Assembly: GCF_003148685.1 (NCBI RefSeq)
Contig: NZ_QGGR01000015.1
Coordinates: forward strand, 62,001 to 126,000
Reading direction: 5' to 3'
DNA: 64,000 nt
DNA from: Actinoplanes xinjiangensis
GTDB lineage: Bacteria; Actinomycetota; Actinomycetes; Mycobacteriales; Micromonosporaceae
Shown: positions 35,352 to 44,393 of the stretch, piece after piece
How the letters are laid out: every line of letters begins with the position of its first letter
How positions within the stretch are numbered: position 1 is the stretch's first letter
Program-made: the position numbers and the translations under genes
Notes under the pieces: generated by a model
The model's input: the letters and a program-made list of their open reading frames with translations, nothing else
What the model was told of the DNA's origin: nothing
The model's database searches: none

Positions 35352-35537
35352 CCGGGACTTGACCCTCCAGCAGGAGCAGCGTGACCTAGGGATTCTCGCC
35401 GCCGCCGGTCGCTGGAGCCGGTCGGCCGCACCCGGGCGCACTACCACGTCGAGGGACCGAATCTTCCGGTTCGGGTGCTGGAGACGGCTCGCACGCCGAT
35501 GACGCTGAGCCGGCGGTACCCGGATGCGTTAGGTTGA
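35352..35537 (+). pseudogene. Possible remnant of a Fic-like or HTH-ended protein
   Basis: Two adjacent frames join to read DLTLQQEQRDLGILAAAGRW, then LEPVGRTRAHYHVEGPNLP, the kind of end seen in Fic-domain proteins (GRTR, then Y and GP). A one-base shift near 35413 and no start codon indicate decay. This is a weak call. Confidence 0.3.
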
Positions 35538-35541
35538 CCGG

Positions 35542-36069
35542 ATGGCCGGTCTGCCAGGAGTGCTCGGGGAACCCATCCGGTTCGTGCTGAACTGGGGGCG
35601 CCGCTACTCCCTCTGGGTGTTCAATTTCGGTCTGGCCTGCTGTGCCATTGAGTTCATCGCGTCCAGCATGGCCCGGCATGACTTCATGCGGCTCGGGGTG
35701 ATCCCGTTCGCGCACGGGCCACGACAGGCCGACCTCATGGTGGTGTCCGGCACGGTCACCGACAAGATGGCGCCGGCGATCAAGCGGCTCTACGACCAGA
35801 TGCCCGAGCCGAAGTATGTGATCTCGTTCGGCTCCTGCTCGAACTGCGGCGGGCCCTACTGGGATTCGTATTCGGTGACCAAGGGCGTCGACCAGATCAT
35901 CCCGGTGGACGTCTACGTGCCCGGTTGCCCGCCGCGGCCGGAGGCGCTCCTGCACGGCATCCTGCGTCTCCAGGAGAAGATCGCCGCCGAGCAGTCCGGT
36001 CCGGGCGGTGTCCACCGGCCCGACCCGCTGGCGCTGACCGCCCCGCTGGTGAAACCGCCGACGAAGTAG
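35542..36069 (+). CDS. nuoB: NADH-quinone oxidoreductase subunit B
   Basis: 175 aa. NuoB carries the terminal [4Fe-4S] N2 cluster that hands electrons to quinone. Cluster ligands are present: FGLACCAIEF (two Cys), GSCSNCGGPYW and VPGCPPRPE. It is the only nuo gene on this side: nuoA, which usually precedes it, and nuoC/D, which follow it, are missing; nuoC lies 3 kb away. The frame stays open for 76 codons past its TAG, over a Ser/Arg/Gln-rich repeat (see 36083). Confidence 0.93.
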   Translation: MAGLPGVLGEPIRFVLNWGRRYSLWVFNFGLACCAIEFIASSMARHDFMRLGVIPFAHGPRQADLMVVSGTVTDKMAPAIKRLYDQMPEPKYVISFGSCSNCGGPYWDSYSVTKGVDQIIPVDVYVPGCPPRPEALLHGILRLQEKIAAEQSGPGGVHRPDPLALTAPLVKPPTK

Positions 36070-36082
36070 AGCGGCGCACCAG

Positions 36083-36260
36083 GGCCGACGGCAAGCGCGA
36101 AGCAAGGCGGCGCGAAGCAAGGCAGCGGGCAGGCAACGCGAAGCAGGGCGGCGGGTCAGAGCCGGCAGGCAACGCGAAGCAGGGCGGCGGGTCAGAGCCG
36201 GCAGGCAACGCGAAGCAGGGCCAGCAGGTCAGGGCCGACGGCAAGCGCGAAGCCGAGCCG
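36083..36260. repeat. 36-bp tandem repeat downstream of nuoB
   Basis: AGGCAACGCGAAGCAGGGC begins copies at 36131, 36167 and 36203 (36-bp period); the flanks carry AGGGCCGACGGCAAGCGCGA at 36083 and 36232. It fills the gap between nuoB and the convergent hemC. In the nuoB frame it reads without stop from the TAG at 36067 to a TAG at 36298. Confidence 0.85.
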
Positions 36261-36296
36261 GCCCGAGGCGGCCGGACCGGCGACGACGAGCAGCAG

Positions 36297-37214
36297 CTAG
36301 CCGAGGATCTCCCGGGCGCCCTGCCGGAGCAGGGACGCGGCGACCGACGTGCCCAGTACGACCGGGTCGGCGGCCCACTCGTGGGCGTCCAGCACCGTCT
36401 TGCCGTCCAGACTGATCACCCGGGCCCGCAGGCTGATCCGCCCGTCCGGCTCGGTACGCGCGTAGCCGCCGATCGGGGAGCTGCAGCTGCCCTGAAGGAT
36501 GTGCAGCATGGTGCGCTCGGCCTCGGTCTCCTGCCCGGTCCGACGGTCGGCGAGCGCCTCCGCGATCTCCAGCGCCGCCTCGTCGTCCTGCCGGCACTGC
36601 AACACGAGGGTCCCGCTGCCGACGGCGGGTACGAACGTGTCCACGTCGATCGGCTGGCCGACGCGTTCCGGCATGCCGATCCGGTGCAGTCCGGCGACGG
36701 CCAGGAGCAGCACGTCGTATTCGCCGGCGTCGAGCCGGGCCAGGCGGGAGTTGGCGTTTCCGCGGATCGGCACGGCGGTGAGGTGTGGCCAGTGCAGGGC
36801 GAGCTGGGCGATCCGGCGGACCGCCGACGTGCCGACGCGGGTGCCGGCGGGCAGGTCCTCGATCCGGCGGCCGGCCGGGTCGACGAGGCAGTCGCGTACG
36901 TCGTCGCGGGCGAGGTAGGCGGCGAACACGGTGCCGGCGGGGGCGGGCCGGTCGCCGGGGACGTCCTTGACACAGTGCACGGCGAGGTCGGCCCGTCCGT
37001 CGAGGAGCGCCTGGTCGACCTCTTTGGTGAACGCGCCCTTGCCGCCCAGCTCGGACAGCGCGCCCTGCCACCGGTCGCCGCTGGTGGTGAGCGGCACGAC
37101 CTCGACGGTGATCTCGGGCCGGCGGGCGGCGAGTATCCGCCGGACACGCTCGACCTGGGCGAGGGCCATGGGGGAGGAGCGGGTGCCGATACGCAGCAGG
37201 CGTGAAGCGGACAT
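36297..37214 (-). CDS. hemC: Hydroxymethylbilane synthase (divergent HemC)
   Basis: 305 aa from ATG 37214. Porphobilinogen deaminase joins four porphobilinogens for heme and siroheme. RIGTRSSPMALAQ, GKGAFTKEVDQALL and AVHCVKDVP (Asp kept; the family usually has VHSxKD) form the site, and the cofactor Cys is in LQGSCSSPIGGYA. GTSAVRR and RGNANSRL differ from the usual GTSSxRR and RGNVxTRL. A heme gene within a respiratory locus, and these differences, suggest a second copy for a special purpose, but a main hemC elsewhere is not shown here. Confidence 0.9.
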   Translation of the reverse strand: MSASRLLRIGTRSSPMALAQVERVRRILAARRPEITVEVVPLTTSGDRWQGALSELGGKGAFTKEVDQALLDGRADLAVHCVKDVPGDRPAPAGTVFAAYLARDDVRDCLVDPAGRRIEDLPAGTRVGTSAVRRIAQLALHWPHLTAVPIRGNANSRLARLDAGEYDVLLLAVAGLHRIGMPERVGQPIDVDTFVPAVGSGTLVLQCRQDDEAALEIAEALADRRTGQETEAERTMLHILQGSCSSPIGGYARTEPDGRISLRARVISLDGKTVLDAHEWAADPVVLGTSVAASLLRQGAREILG

Positions 37215-37264
37215 AGCGGAAAGGGTAACCGCTGGCATACTCGGGCTGAGTAACGTGACCCGGT

Positions 37265-38554
37265 ATGAGAGCCGAGTTCATCATCGAGGTTCTGACCCGC
37301 GAGTTCGGCGAGCTGATGGCGCTCGACCCGGCCGCGTTCCGCCGCAAGTTCCGAAAGATGGCGGCGTCACCGTTCGCGTTCTACCGGGGCAGCGCCTCGC
37401 TGTTCTACGCTGACCTGAGCGGCGACTACCGCGACGACAGTTTTCTCGACGAGCGGACCAGCCGGGTGTGGATCCACGGTGACCTGCACGCGGAGAACTT
37501 CGGGACGTACATGAACTCGTCCGGCCGGCTGGTCTTCAACGTCAACGACTTCGACGAGGCGTATGTCGGGCCGTACAGCTGGGATCTGAAGCGTTTCTCG
37601 GCGAGTGTCGCGCTGATCGGGTATTCGAAGGCGCTCTCCGACGACAGCATCACGGCGCTGGTGACCGAGTTCGCCCGCTCCTATCTGACCGAGTTGCGGG
37701 CGATCGCGCACGGCGGCGACGACGCGATCGGCTCGATCACCCTGGAGAACGCGACCGGTGTGCTGCGCCGGGTGTTGCAGGAGGCCCGGCTGAACACCCG
37801 GGTCGACCTGCTCAGCCAGCAGACCACGATCGACGACTACGAACGCCGGTTCTCGATCGGTGACGGGGTCTACGACGTGGATTCGGGCATGCACGCGTCG
37901 GTCATGGAGGCGTTCGACCGCTATCTGGCCACGCTTCCACAGCAGACCCGGCCGGTCTCGCTGCACATCAAGGACATCAAACTGCGCAAGGGCGTCGGTA
38001 TCGGCTCGGCCGGCCTGCCGTCGTACAACCTGCTGCTGGAGGGGCACACCGAGGCCCTGGAGAACGACGTCGTCATCTACATGAAGCAGGCGCAGGTCCC
38101 GGCGGTGGCCCGCTGGATCGACGACGACCGGGTACGCGGTTACTTCCGGCATCAGGGGCACCGGACCGCCGAGTCGCAGCGGGCCCTCCAGGCACACGCC
38201 GACCCGTGGCTCGGGTTCACCGAGCTGAACGGGGTGGGGCAGTTGGTGGCGGAGGTGTCGCCGTACGCCGCCGATCTGGACTGGTCGGACGTGAACGAGC
38301 CGGAGGAACTGGCCGCGGTGATCGCCGACCTGGGCCGTGCGGTGGCCCGGATGCATTCGGTCGCCGACGACGAGTCCAGTCACGACCTGGTGGACTTCTC
38401 CACCGAGGAGGCGATCGTCGCGGTCGTCGACAAGGACGAGCCCGGTTTCGTCCAGCACCTGGTCGAGTTCGCGCACAAGTACGGTGACCAGGCCCGCGAG
38501 GACCATCAGGACTTCGTCGACGTGTTCCGCAACGGCCGCCTCCCCGGCCTGTGA
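37265..38554 (+). CDS. DUF2252 family protein
   Basis: 429 aa from ATG 37265. HGDLHAENFGTYMN and NVNDFDEAYVGPYSWDLKR have the look of the catalytic and metal loops of the aminoglycoside-phosphotransferase/kinase-like fold, as in DUF2252. PFAFYRGSASLFYADL is a second family mark. Function unknown. It lies between hemC (divergent) and the broken sigma gene. Confidence 0.85.
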   Translation: MRAEFIIEVLTREFGELMALDPAAFRRKFRKMAASPFAFYRGSASLFYADLSGDYRDDSFLDERTSRVWIHGDLHAENFGTYMNSSGRLVFNVNDFDEAYVGPYSWDLKRFSASVALIGYSKALSDDSITALVTEFARSYLTELRAIAHGGDDAIGSITLENATGVLRRVLQEARLNTRVDLLSQQTTIDDYERRFSIGDGVYDVDSGMHASVMEAFDRYLATLPQQTRPVSLHIKDIKLRKGVGIGSAGLPSYNLLLEGHTEALENDVVIYMKQAQVPAVARWIDDDRVRGYFRHQGHRTAESQRALQAHADPWLGFTELNGVGQLVAEVSPYAADLDWSDVNEPEELAAVIADLGRAVARMHSVADDESSHDLVDFSTEEAIVAVVDKDEPGFVQHLVEFAHKYGDQAREDHQDFVDVFRNGRLPGL

Positions 38555-38571
38555 GTGCCGTCAGCGGATGA

Positions 38572-39122
38572 TCAGCGCCCAGGCGACGGTGCCGATCGTC
38601 CCGGTTCTGTTGTCGTAGTGCTCCCGCGGCAGGTCAGCGCCAGGTCGTACCGCTCCGAGTCGGGGAACTCGGCATGCCAGCCGTATCCGCCGAAGTCGTG
38701 GCCCGGCGCTGAGCCGGCGGCAGGGTGCCGAGCGCGGCGACGAGGGCGACCCGCTCCGGCCCCGGCCCGTCGGTGTGCGGCTCGTCCGGGCGCTGCCGGC
38801 GCAGGAAGTTCAGTGCGGTGCGGGTCCGGCGCCACCGGCTGACGGCGAGATTCCAGGCGACCCGGCGGATCCAGGCGACCGGATCGTCGTACCGGGCGAT
38901 CGTGTTCCACTTGGCCAGGGCACGGCAGAACGCCTCCTGGGCGACGTCCTGTGCCTCCTGACGGTCACCGAAGTAGGCGTACAGCTGCACGGCGAGGTCG
39001 GTGTAACTCGCGGCGTACACCTCGTCGAACGTGGGCGGATCGGGATCGGCCGTGATGCCTGCCTCCCGTGCGGCTATGACGGTCACGAGGACTACACGCG
39101 GTCGCCCGGCGGAACGTTGCAT
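38572..39122 (-). pseudogene. Broken ECF (SigE-family) sigma factor fused to another gene's end
   Basis: Residues from ~30 are a good sigma region 2: FDEVYAASYTDLAVQLYAYF, then AQDVAQEAFCRALAKW and AWIRRVAWNLAVSRWRR. The frame runs to LPPAQRRA, where region 4 should begin, then breaks. The following DNA codes in another frame for HDFGGYGWHAEFPDSERYDL and after one more shift for LPREHYDNRTGTIGTVAW, an unrelated protein end. This looks like a deletion that removed region 4 and joined two genes. Function is probably lost. Confidence 0.75.
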
Positions 39123-39150
39123 CCGGGCCCCGGATCATAGGATGACGGGC

Positions 39151-39804
39151 ATGACGCCCGAAGAGGTCGGTGAACGCCTGGTCCACCTGCTGGCGACCGA
39201 CGACCCGGAGAAGGGCACCGTCACCACCGAGGTCTCCGGCGGCGGACCGCGCCACGCCCGCGCCGTGGTCGACGTGCCGGTGGCCCGCTGGTGGTTCGCC
39301 GCCGAGGCGGCCCGCGATGCCGGTGCGCTGGGCTTCGACTTCTTCGACTGGCTCTCCGCGGTGGACGAGCTGGACGGTGGCTTCTCGGTGGTCGCGCACC
39401 TCTGGTCGACCCGCCGCCGGCACGGGGTGCTGCTGCGCACCCGGGTGTCGCGCCAGGACCCGGAGGTGGAGTCGCTGGTGGACCTCTATCCCGGCGCCAC
39501 CTGGCACGAGCGGGAGACGTTCGAGATGTTCGGCATCACGTTCGCCCGCCACCCCGACCTGCGCCCGCTGCTGCTGCCCCCGGGATTCGAGGGTCATCCG
39601 CTGCGCAAGGAGTTCGTCCTGGCGGCCCGGGTGGCCAAGCCGTGGCCGGGCGCCAAGGAGCCGGGGGAGTCGGAGGGCGGCGGCGCCAAACGGGCACCGG
39701 TGCGCCCGCCCGGCGTCCCGGATCCGAACGAGTGGGGCCCGCTGAAAGGCCAGGCTCCGCCGGCACCGGAACGGGAACGGCGTGCTCCGAGGAGGACGGA
39801 GTGA
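39151..39804 (+). CDS. nuoC: NADH-quinone oxidoreductase subunit C
   Basis: 217 aa from ATG 39151 (ATG 39142 also possible). LWSTRRRHGVLLRTRV, SLVDLYPGATWHERETFEMFGI and HPLRKEFVL are the NuoC/30-kDa marks. Its C-terminal ~50 residues are a charged, Pro-rich extension. In nuo operons C is followed by D; here nuoH follows with a 1-bp overlap. It is therefore the first gene of the coupled nuoCHIJKLMN block. Confidence 0.92.
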   Translation: MTPEEVGERLVHLLATDDPEKGTVTTEVSGGGPRHARAVVDVPVARWWFAAEAARDAGALGFDFFDWLSAVDELDGGFSVVAHLWSTRRRHGVLLRTRVSRQDPEVESLVDLYPGATWHERETFEMFGITFARHPDLRPLLLPPGFEGHPLRKEFVLAARVAKPWPGAKEPGESEGGGAKRAPVRPPGVPDPNEWGPLKGQAPPAPERERRAPRRTE

Positions 39805-40760
39805 TGCCGCTCTGGCTGGATCTGCTGATCCGGGTCGCCGCCGTGCTGGCCGGTTTCCTGGTGCTGCCGCTGGTCGTGGGGCAGGCCGAGCACAAGGTGA
39901 TGGCGCACATGCAGGGCCGCGTCGGTCCGATGTATGCGGGTGCCTTCCACGGCTGGGCCCAGTTGATCGCCGACGGGGTGAAGTTCGTCCAGAAGGAGGA
40001 CATCACCCCGCACGACGCGGACCGGACGGTGTTCCGGCTGGCCCCGATCGTGGCCCTCTTCCCGTACCTGGTGGTCGTGATGACCATCCCGATCGGGCCG
40101 GGCCTGGTGGCGCAGAGCCTGGACATCGGCCTGTTCCTGGTCCTGGCGGTGCTCGGCATCGGCGTGGTGGCGGTGCTGATGTCGGCGTGGGCGTCGGCCA
40201 ACAAGTACAGCCTGCTCGGTGGGGTCCGCGGCGCCGCCCAGCTGCTGGGTTACGAACTTCCGCTGGTGCTGGCGGCGGCGAGCGTGGCGATGGCGGCCGG
40301 CACGCTGAGCCTGCCCGGCATCGTCGAGGCGTGGCAGCCGTGGTGGCTGATCTGGCAGGCCCCGGCCGGCCTGGTCTTCTTCATCGCGGGCCTGGCCGAG
40401 ATCCGCCGACCGCCGTTCGACATGCCGATCGCCGACTCCGAGCTGGTCTTCGGCTACATGACCGAGTACACGGGTCTGCGGTTCGCGTTCTTCCTGCTCG
40501 CCGAATACGTCGGCATCGTGGTGATCGCGGCGCTGACCACGGTGCTGTTCCTCGGCGGCTGGCACGGGCCGATGGAGGATCAGCTCGGCTGGCTCTGGAC
40601 GCTGCTGAAGATCGGCGCCCTGTCCTTCGTGATCATCTGGCTCCGGGTCACCTTCCCCCGCATGCGCGAGGATCAGCTCCAGCGTCTCTGCTGGCTGGTC
40701 CTGGTGCCCGTCGCCCTCGCCCAGCTGGTCCTGACCGTCGCCGTGAAGGCCCTGACCTAG
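39804..40760 (+). CDS. nuoH: NADH-quinone oxidoreductase subunit H
   Basis: 318 aa, eight membrane helices; the ATG overlaps the nuoC stop (TGATG) after GGAGG. NuoH links the quinone site to the membrane arm. HKVMAHMQGRVGP, GVKFVQKEDITP, and AEIRRPPFDMPIADSELVFGYMTEY correspond to family blocks, though the usual AETNRxPFDxxEAESELV reads differently (R for N, I for E), which is relevant if this is a non-standard complex. Confidence 0.92.
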   Translation: MPLWLDLLIRVAAVLAGFLVLPLVVGQAEHKVMAHMQGRVGPMYAGAFHGWAQLIADGVKFVQKEDITPHDADRTVFRLAPIVALFPYLVVVMTIPIGPGLVAQSLDIGLFLVLAVLGIGVVAVLMSAWASANKYSLLGGVRGAAQLLGYELPLVLAAASVAMAAGTLSLPGIVEAWQPWWLIWQAPAGLVFFIAGLAEIRRPPFDMPIADSELVFGYMTEYTGLRFAFFLLAEYVGIVVIAALTTVLFLGGWHGPMEDQLGWLWTLLKIGALSFVIIWLRVTFPRMREDQLQRLCWLVLVPVALAQLVLTVAVKALT

Positions 40761-40862
40761 ACATGCGCCGACGGGGGCATGTCGCACGACTAGGCACTCT
40801 ACCGGAAGATCCGTCCCACCCGAGGTCGCGCGGGATCACTCAACGGGGCAGGATGGTCCCTT

Positions 40863-41537
40863 GTGAGTGAGAACGGTGAGCGCATGATGCCCGGCAAGGG
40901 CCTGCTCGACGGGCTCGCCGTGACGCTGAAGACCCTGACGCGGCGCGCCGGCACCCAGCAGTACCCGGACGTGCAGCCCGATCTGCCACCGCGCTCCCGC
41001 GGGGTGATCGCGCTGTCGGAGGAGAACTGCACGGTCTGCATGCTCTGCGCCCGCGAGTGCCCCGACTGGTGCATCTACATCGACTCGCACAAGGAGGAGG
41101 TCGTCGTCCCCGGCGCGGCGCGCGCCCGGCAGCGCAACGTGCTCGACCGATTCGACATCGACTTCTCCCTCTGCATGTACTGCGGGATCTGCATCGAGGT
41201 CTGCCCGTTCGACGCGCTGCACTGGACGCCCGAGTTCGAGTACGCCGAGACCGACGTCCTCGACCTGCTGCACGACAAGAACCGGCTGGGCGAGTGGATG
41301 CGCACGGTGCCGCCGCCGCCGGCGCACGACGTCCTCGGCGAACCTTCCAAGGAGGAGGCCACCGCGGCGCGCAAGGCAGCCGGTCCGGGCGCGGCCACCG
41401 CCGCGAAGACCGCAAGACCCGCAGCGGTACGCACCACCCCTGGCACACCCGCAGCCCCGGCCCCCCCGCCGACGCCGGTGACCCCACCGGAACCACGACC
41501 CTCGGCGGAGGAACCCGGCCCGGAGGCGGGCCGGTGA
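40863..41537 (+). CDS. nuoI: NADH-quinone oxidoreductase subunit I
   Basis: 224 aa from GTG 40863. Two [4Fe-4S] ferredoxin motifs, CTVCMLCARECP and CMYCGICIEVCP, hold clusters N6a and N6b. The last ~60 residues are a Pro/Ala-rich tail absent from most NuoI. It lies 102 bases after nuoH, the largest gap in the block, with a small GACATGC/GCATGTC hairpin at 40760-40783. Confidence 0.92.
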   Translation: MSENGERMMPGKGLLDGLAVTLKTLTRRAGTQQYPDVQPDLPPRSRGVIALSEENCTVCMLCARECPDWCIYIDSHKEEVVVPGAARARQRNVLDRFDIDFSLCMYCGICIEVCPFDALHWTPEFEYAETDVLDLLHDKNRLGEWMRTVPPPPAHDVLGEPSKEEATAARKAAGPGAATAAKTARPAAVRTTPGTPAAPAPPPTPVTPPEPRPSAEEPGPEAGR

Positions 41538-42112
41538 CCGTCGCCGACGTGCTGCTGCTCGCGCTCGGCGCCGTCGCCGTCGGCGCGGGCTTCCTGGTCG
41601 TCACCAGCGCCCATCTGGTCCGCTCGGGTCTGTACCTGGTCGTCAGCCTGGGCGCGATCGCCGGCCTCTACCTGGTCCTCGGTGCCGAGCTGGTCGCCTG
41701 GGTGCAGATCCTGGTCTACGTCGGTGCGGTGGTGGTGCTGCTGCTGTTCGCCGTGATGCTGACCCGCGCCCCGATCGGCCCGTCCCCCGACCTGGACCGT
41801 CCGGCGGTCCCGGCCGTCCTGGTCGGCGGCGGCGCCGGTCTGGGCCTGGCCGCCCTGTTCGCCGACGCCTTCCGCTGGGTGCGCTATCCGGCCCCGGAGC
41901 CGGGCACCGCCGAGCGGGTCGGTGAGCAGATCTTCGGCGCCTGGGTGCTGCCGTTCGAGGTGCTGTCGATCCTGCTGCTGTCCGCCCTGGTCGGCGCGAT
42001 CGTGCTGTCCCGCCCGGACATCGGCGCCCGCACCCCGGCCGTCGCCGAAGAGCACGAGGCCGTCGCCGAACAGAACAAGGCCGTCGCCGAAGAGCACGGA
42101 CAGGAGGTCTGA
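41534..42112 (+). CDS. nuoJ: NADH-quinone oxidoreductase subunit J
   Basis: 192 aa, five membrane helices, starting at GTG 41534 that overlaps the nuoI stop by four bases. AWVQILVYVGAVVVLLLFAVML is the family core. The C-terminus carries three copies of AVAE(E/Q)(H/N)x encoded by a 21-bp tandem repeat (42038-42100). Confidence 0.9.
   Translation: MTVADVLLLALGAVAVGAGFLVVTSAHLVRSGLYLVVSLGAIAGLYLVLGAELVAWVQILVYVGAVVVLLLFAVMLTRAPIGPSPDLDRPAVPAVLVGGGAGLGLAALFADAFRWVRYPAPEPGTAERVGEQIFGAWVLPFEVLSILLLSALVGAIVLSRPDIGARTPAVAEEHEAVAEQNKAVAEEHGQEV
42038..42100 (+). repeat. 21-bp coding repeat at the nuoJ end
   Basis: Three in-frame copies of GCCGTCGCCGAA plus nine variable bases, encoding AVAEEHE, AVAEQNK and AVAEEHG at the exposed C-terminus of NuoJ. 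Confidence 0.8.
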
Positions 42113-42483
42113 TGCACGTCGTCATCCCGTACGTCGTCGGCGCCCTGCTCTTCGGTCTGGGTGTCTACGGCGTCCTGCGCCGGCGCAATGCGATCCTGGT
42201 CCTGATGGCCGTCGAGCTGATGCTGAACGCGGTCAACCTGATCCTGGTCACCGCCGACGTGTCCCTGCGGTCGGCGCTGACCGGCGTGGTGGTCGAGTCG
42301 TGGGCCCGTCCCGGCTCGGCGGCTCCCGGGACCGGCGGTGTGCTGGCCCTGTTCGTGATCGTGCTGGCCGCCGCCGAGGTGGGTGTCGGCCTGGCGATCA
42401 TCCTCCAGTACTACCGGATGCGCCGGGCGGTCGTGGTCGACGACGTGCGGCTGGACGCGGACGAGGAACGGGTGGCCGGGTGA
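42112..42483 (+). CDS. nuoK: NADH-quinone oxidoreductase subunit K
   Basis: 123 aa, three helices; the ATG overlaps the nuoJ stop. RRNAILVLMAVELMLNAVNL carries the conserved membrane Glu, and a second Glu lies in LAAAEVGVGLAI; both are needed for proton pumping in the family. A basic C-terminal tail of ~20 residues follows. Confidence 0.93.
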   Translation: MHVVIPYVVGALLFGLGVYGVLRRRNAILVLMAVELMLNAVNLILVTADVSLRSALTGVVVESWARPGSAAPGTGGVLALFVIVLAAAEVGVGLAIILQYYRMRRAVVVDDVRLDADEERVAG

Positions 42484-44393
42484 GCGTCGACGTTGCCGGG
42501 CCGCTGCTTCCCCTCGTACCCCTGCTCCTGGGTCTGATTGGTCTGGCCCTGCCCCCGGGTGACGGTGACCGGAACCGCCGCCGTCTCGCCGCCGGAATCG
42601 GTGTCACCGGCGCCGCGGTCGCCCTGCTGCTCGCGTTCCGCCTGGTCCTGGATCCGGCGCAGTCGTCCGACGGGTGGGACACCGGTCTCACGCTGGCCGT
42701 GATCGGCGACCTGGAGGTGCGATTCAGCACGCTCGTCGACGCCGCGGCCGCCTACGTGGCGCTGGCCGTCACCGCGGTCGCCCTGTGCGTGCAGATCTAC
42801 TCGATCACCTACCTGCACGACGACCCCCGCTACGCGCCGTACGCCGCCCAGGTCAGTCTCTTCACCGGAGCGATGCTCCTGGTCGTCGCCGGCAGCGACC
42901 TGATCCTCATGCTGATCGGCTGGGAGGTGATGGGCGCCTGCTCCTACCTGCTGATCGGCCACGATCGACGGCTGCCGGAGGCGCCCGCCGCCGCGGTGAA
43001 GGCGTTCCTGGTGACCCGGATCGGCGACATCGGCTTCCTGCTCGGCATCGCCGTCCTGGTCGCCGACGCGAAGAGCACCTACCTGCCCGACGTGCTCGCC
43101 CACGACTACTCGCCGGGCACGCTGACCGCCGCGCTGCTGCTGATCCTGGCCGGGGTGGCCGGCAAGAGCGCCCAGTTCCCGCTGCACACCTGGCTGCCGG
43201 ACGCGATGGCCGGCCCCACCCCGATCTCCGCGCTGATCCACGCGGCCACCATGGTCGCGGCCGGCGTCTACGTGGTGTTCCGGCTCTTCCCGCTCTACGC
43301 GCAGTCCCCGGCCGCCCTGGCGACGCTGGCCGTGATGGCCTCGGTGACCATCCTGATCGGCGCGCTGTCGGCGACCGCCCAGGACGACCTGAAACGGGTC
43401 CTGGCCTGGTCGACGGTCTCGCAGATCGGCTACATGACCGGTGCCCTGGCCGTCGGCTCGCCCGCCGCCGCCCTGTTCCATCTGCTCACCCACGCCGCGT
43501 TCAAGGCGCTGCTGTTCCTCGCGGCGGGCGCGGTGATCCACGCGGTCGGCACCAACCTGCTGTCCCGGATGGGTGGCCTGCGCCCGCACATGCCGGTCAC
43601 GTTCTGGTCGTTCGCGATCGGGCTGGGTGCGCTCGCCGGCCTGCCGCCGCTCTCCGGTTTCTGGTCCAAGGAGAATGTGCTGACCGCGGCCGCCCACGCC
43701 ACCGAGGGCGGGGAGACCGCACCGGCCTGGGCCGCCTGGCTGGTGTGGCTGGCCGCGCTGCTCTCCGTCGGGGTCACCGCCTGGTATGCGACGCGGCTGT
43801 TCCTGCGCGCGTTCTTCGGCCCGTCCCGCGCGCCCGGCCCGTACGGCCCGGCCTGGGAGGTCGGCTTCGACGACGCCCGCTATCAGGTCCCGGCCGCCCC
43901 GCACGACCCGCCGGCCCCGATGCGCTGGCCGCTGATCCTGCTGGCGATCCCGGCCGCCCTGCTCGGGCTGGCCGCCTTCGCTCCCGGCTTCCGGACCGCG
44001 CTCGAACTCGACGACCCGCACCTGGGCGTCGCCGTCGCCCTGCCGATGCTGCTGCTCGCCACCGGTGCCGGCACGGCGTGGTGGCTGTGGTGGGCCGTCC
44101 CCGGCGCCGACCCGGCTCTCGCGCTGGGCCGCGCCGGGCCGTTCCTGGCCGCCGGGTTCCGGCTCGACGACGTGCAGCACCGGCTCGTGGTCCGCCCGGC
44201 CGAGGCGCTCGCCCGCTGGGCCACCACCGGCGACACCCGGATCGTCGACGCTGCCGTCATGGGCACCGGAACCGGCACGTCCCGCGCGGGTGACGCGCTC
44301 AAGGAGGCACACCGGCTGCCGCTGCCGGCCGCCGCGGTCGCCGTCTGCGCCGCGGCCCTGCTGCTCGGCGCCATCGCCTGGTGGGGAGCCTGA
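42480..44393 (+). CDS. nuoL: NADH-quinone oxidoreductase subunit L
   Basis: 637 aa from GTG 42480 (overlaps the nuoK stop). An antiporter-like subunit with about sixteen helices and a long lateral helix near the end. IGWEVMGACSYLLIG (key Glu), GKSAQFPLHTWLPDAMAGPTP and LKRVLAWSTVSQIGYM (key Lys) are intact, so a proton channel is likely. Length matches the family. Confidence 0.95.
   Translation: MSVDVAGPLLPLVPLLLGLIGLALPPGDGDRNRRRLAAGIGVTGAAVALLLAFRLVLDPAQSSDGWDTGLTLAVIGDLEVRFSTLVDAAAAYVALAVTAVALCVQIYSITYLHDDPRYAPYAAQVSLFTGAMLLVVAGSDLILMLIGWEVMGACSYLLIGHDRRLPEAPAAAVKAFLVTRIGDIGFLLGIAVLVADAKSTYLPDVLAHDYSPGTLTAALLLILAGVAGKSAQFPLHTWLPDAMAGPTPISALIHAATMVAAGVYVVFRLFPLYAQSPAALATLAVMASVTILIGALSATAQDDLKRVLAWSTVSQIGYMTGALAVGSPAAALFHLLTHAAFKALLFLAAGAVIHAVGTNLLSRMGGLRPHMPVTFWSFAIGLGALAGLPPLSGFWSKENVLTAAAHATEGGETAPAWAAWLVWLAALLSVGVTAWYATRLFLRAFFGPSRAPGPYGPAWEVGFDDARYQVPAAPHDPPAPMRWPLILLAIPAALLGLAAFAPGFRTALELDDPHLGVAVALPMLLLATGAGTAWWLWWAVPGADPALALGRAGPFLAAGFRLDDVQHRLVVRPAEALARWATTGDTRIVDAAVMGTGTGTSRAGDALKEAHRLPLPAAAVAVCAAALLLGAIAWWGA

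Noticed and set aside
40760..40783. Terminator between nuoH and nuoI
   Set aside because: Only a 7-bp stem with a 10-base loop; too weak to claim a break in the operon.
42411..44312. 633-codon minus-strand frame opposite nuoL
   Set aside because: Gly/Arg/Gln-rich with no recognisable domain; NuoL on the plus strand is unambiguous.
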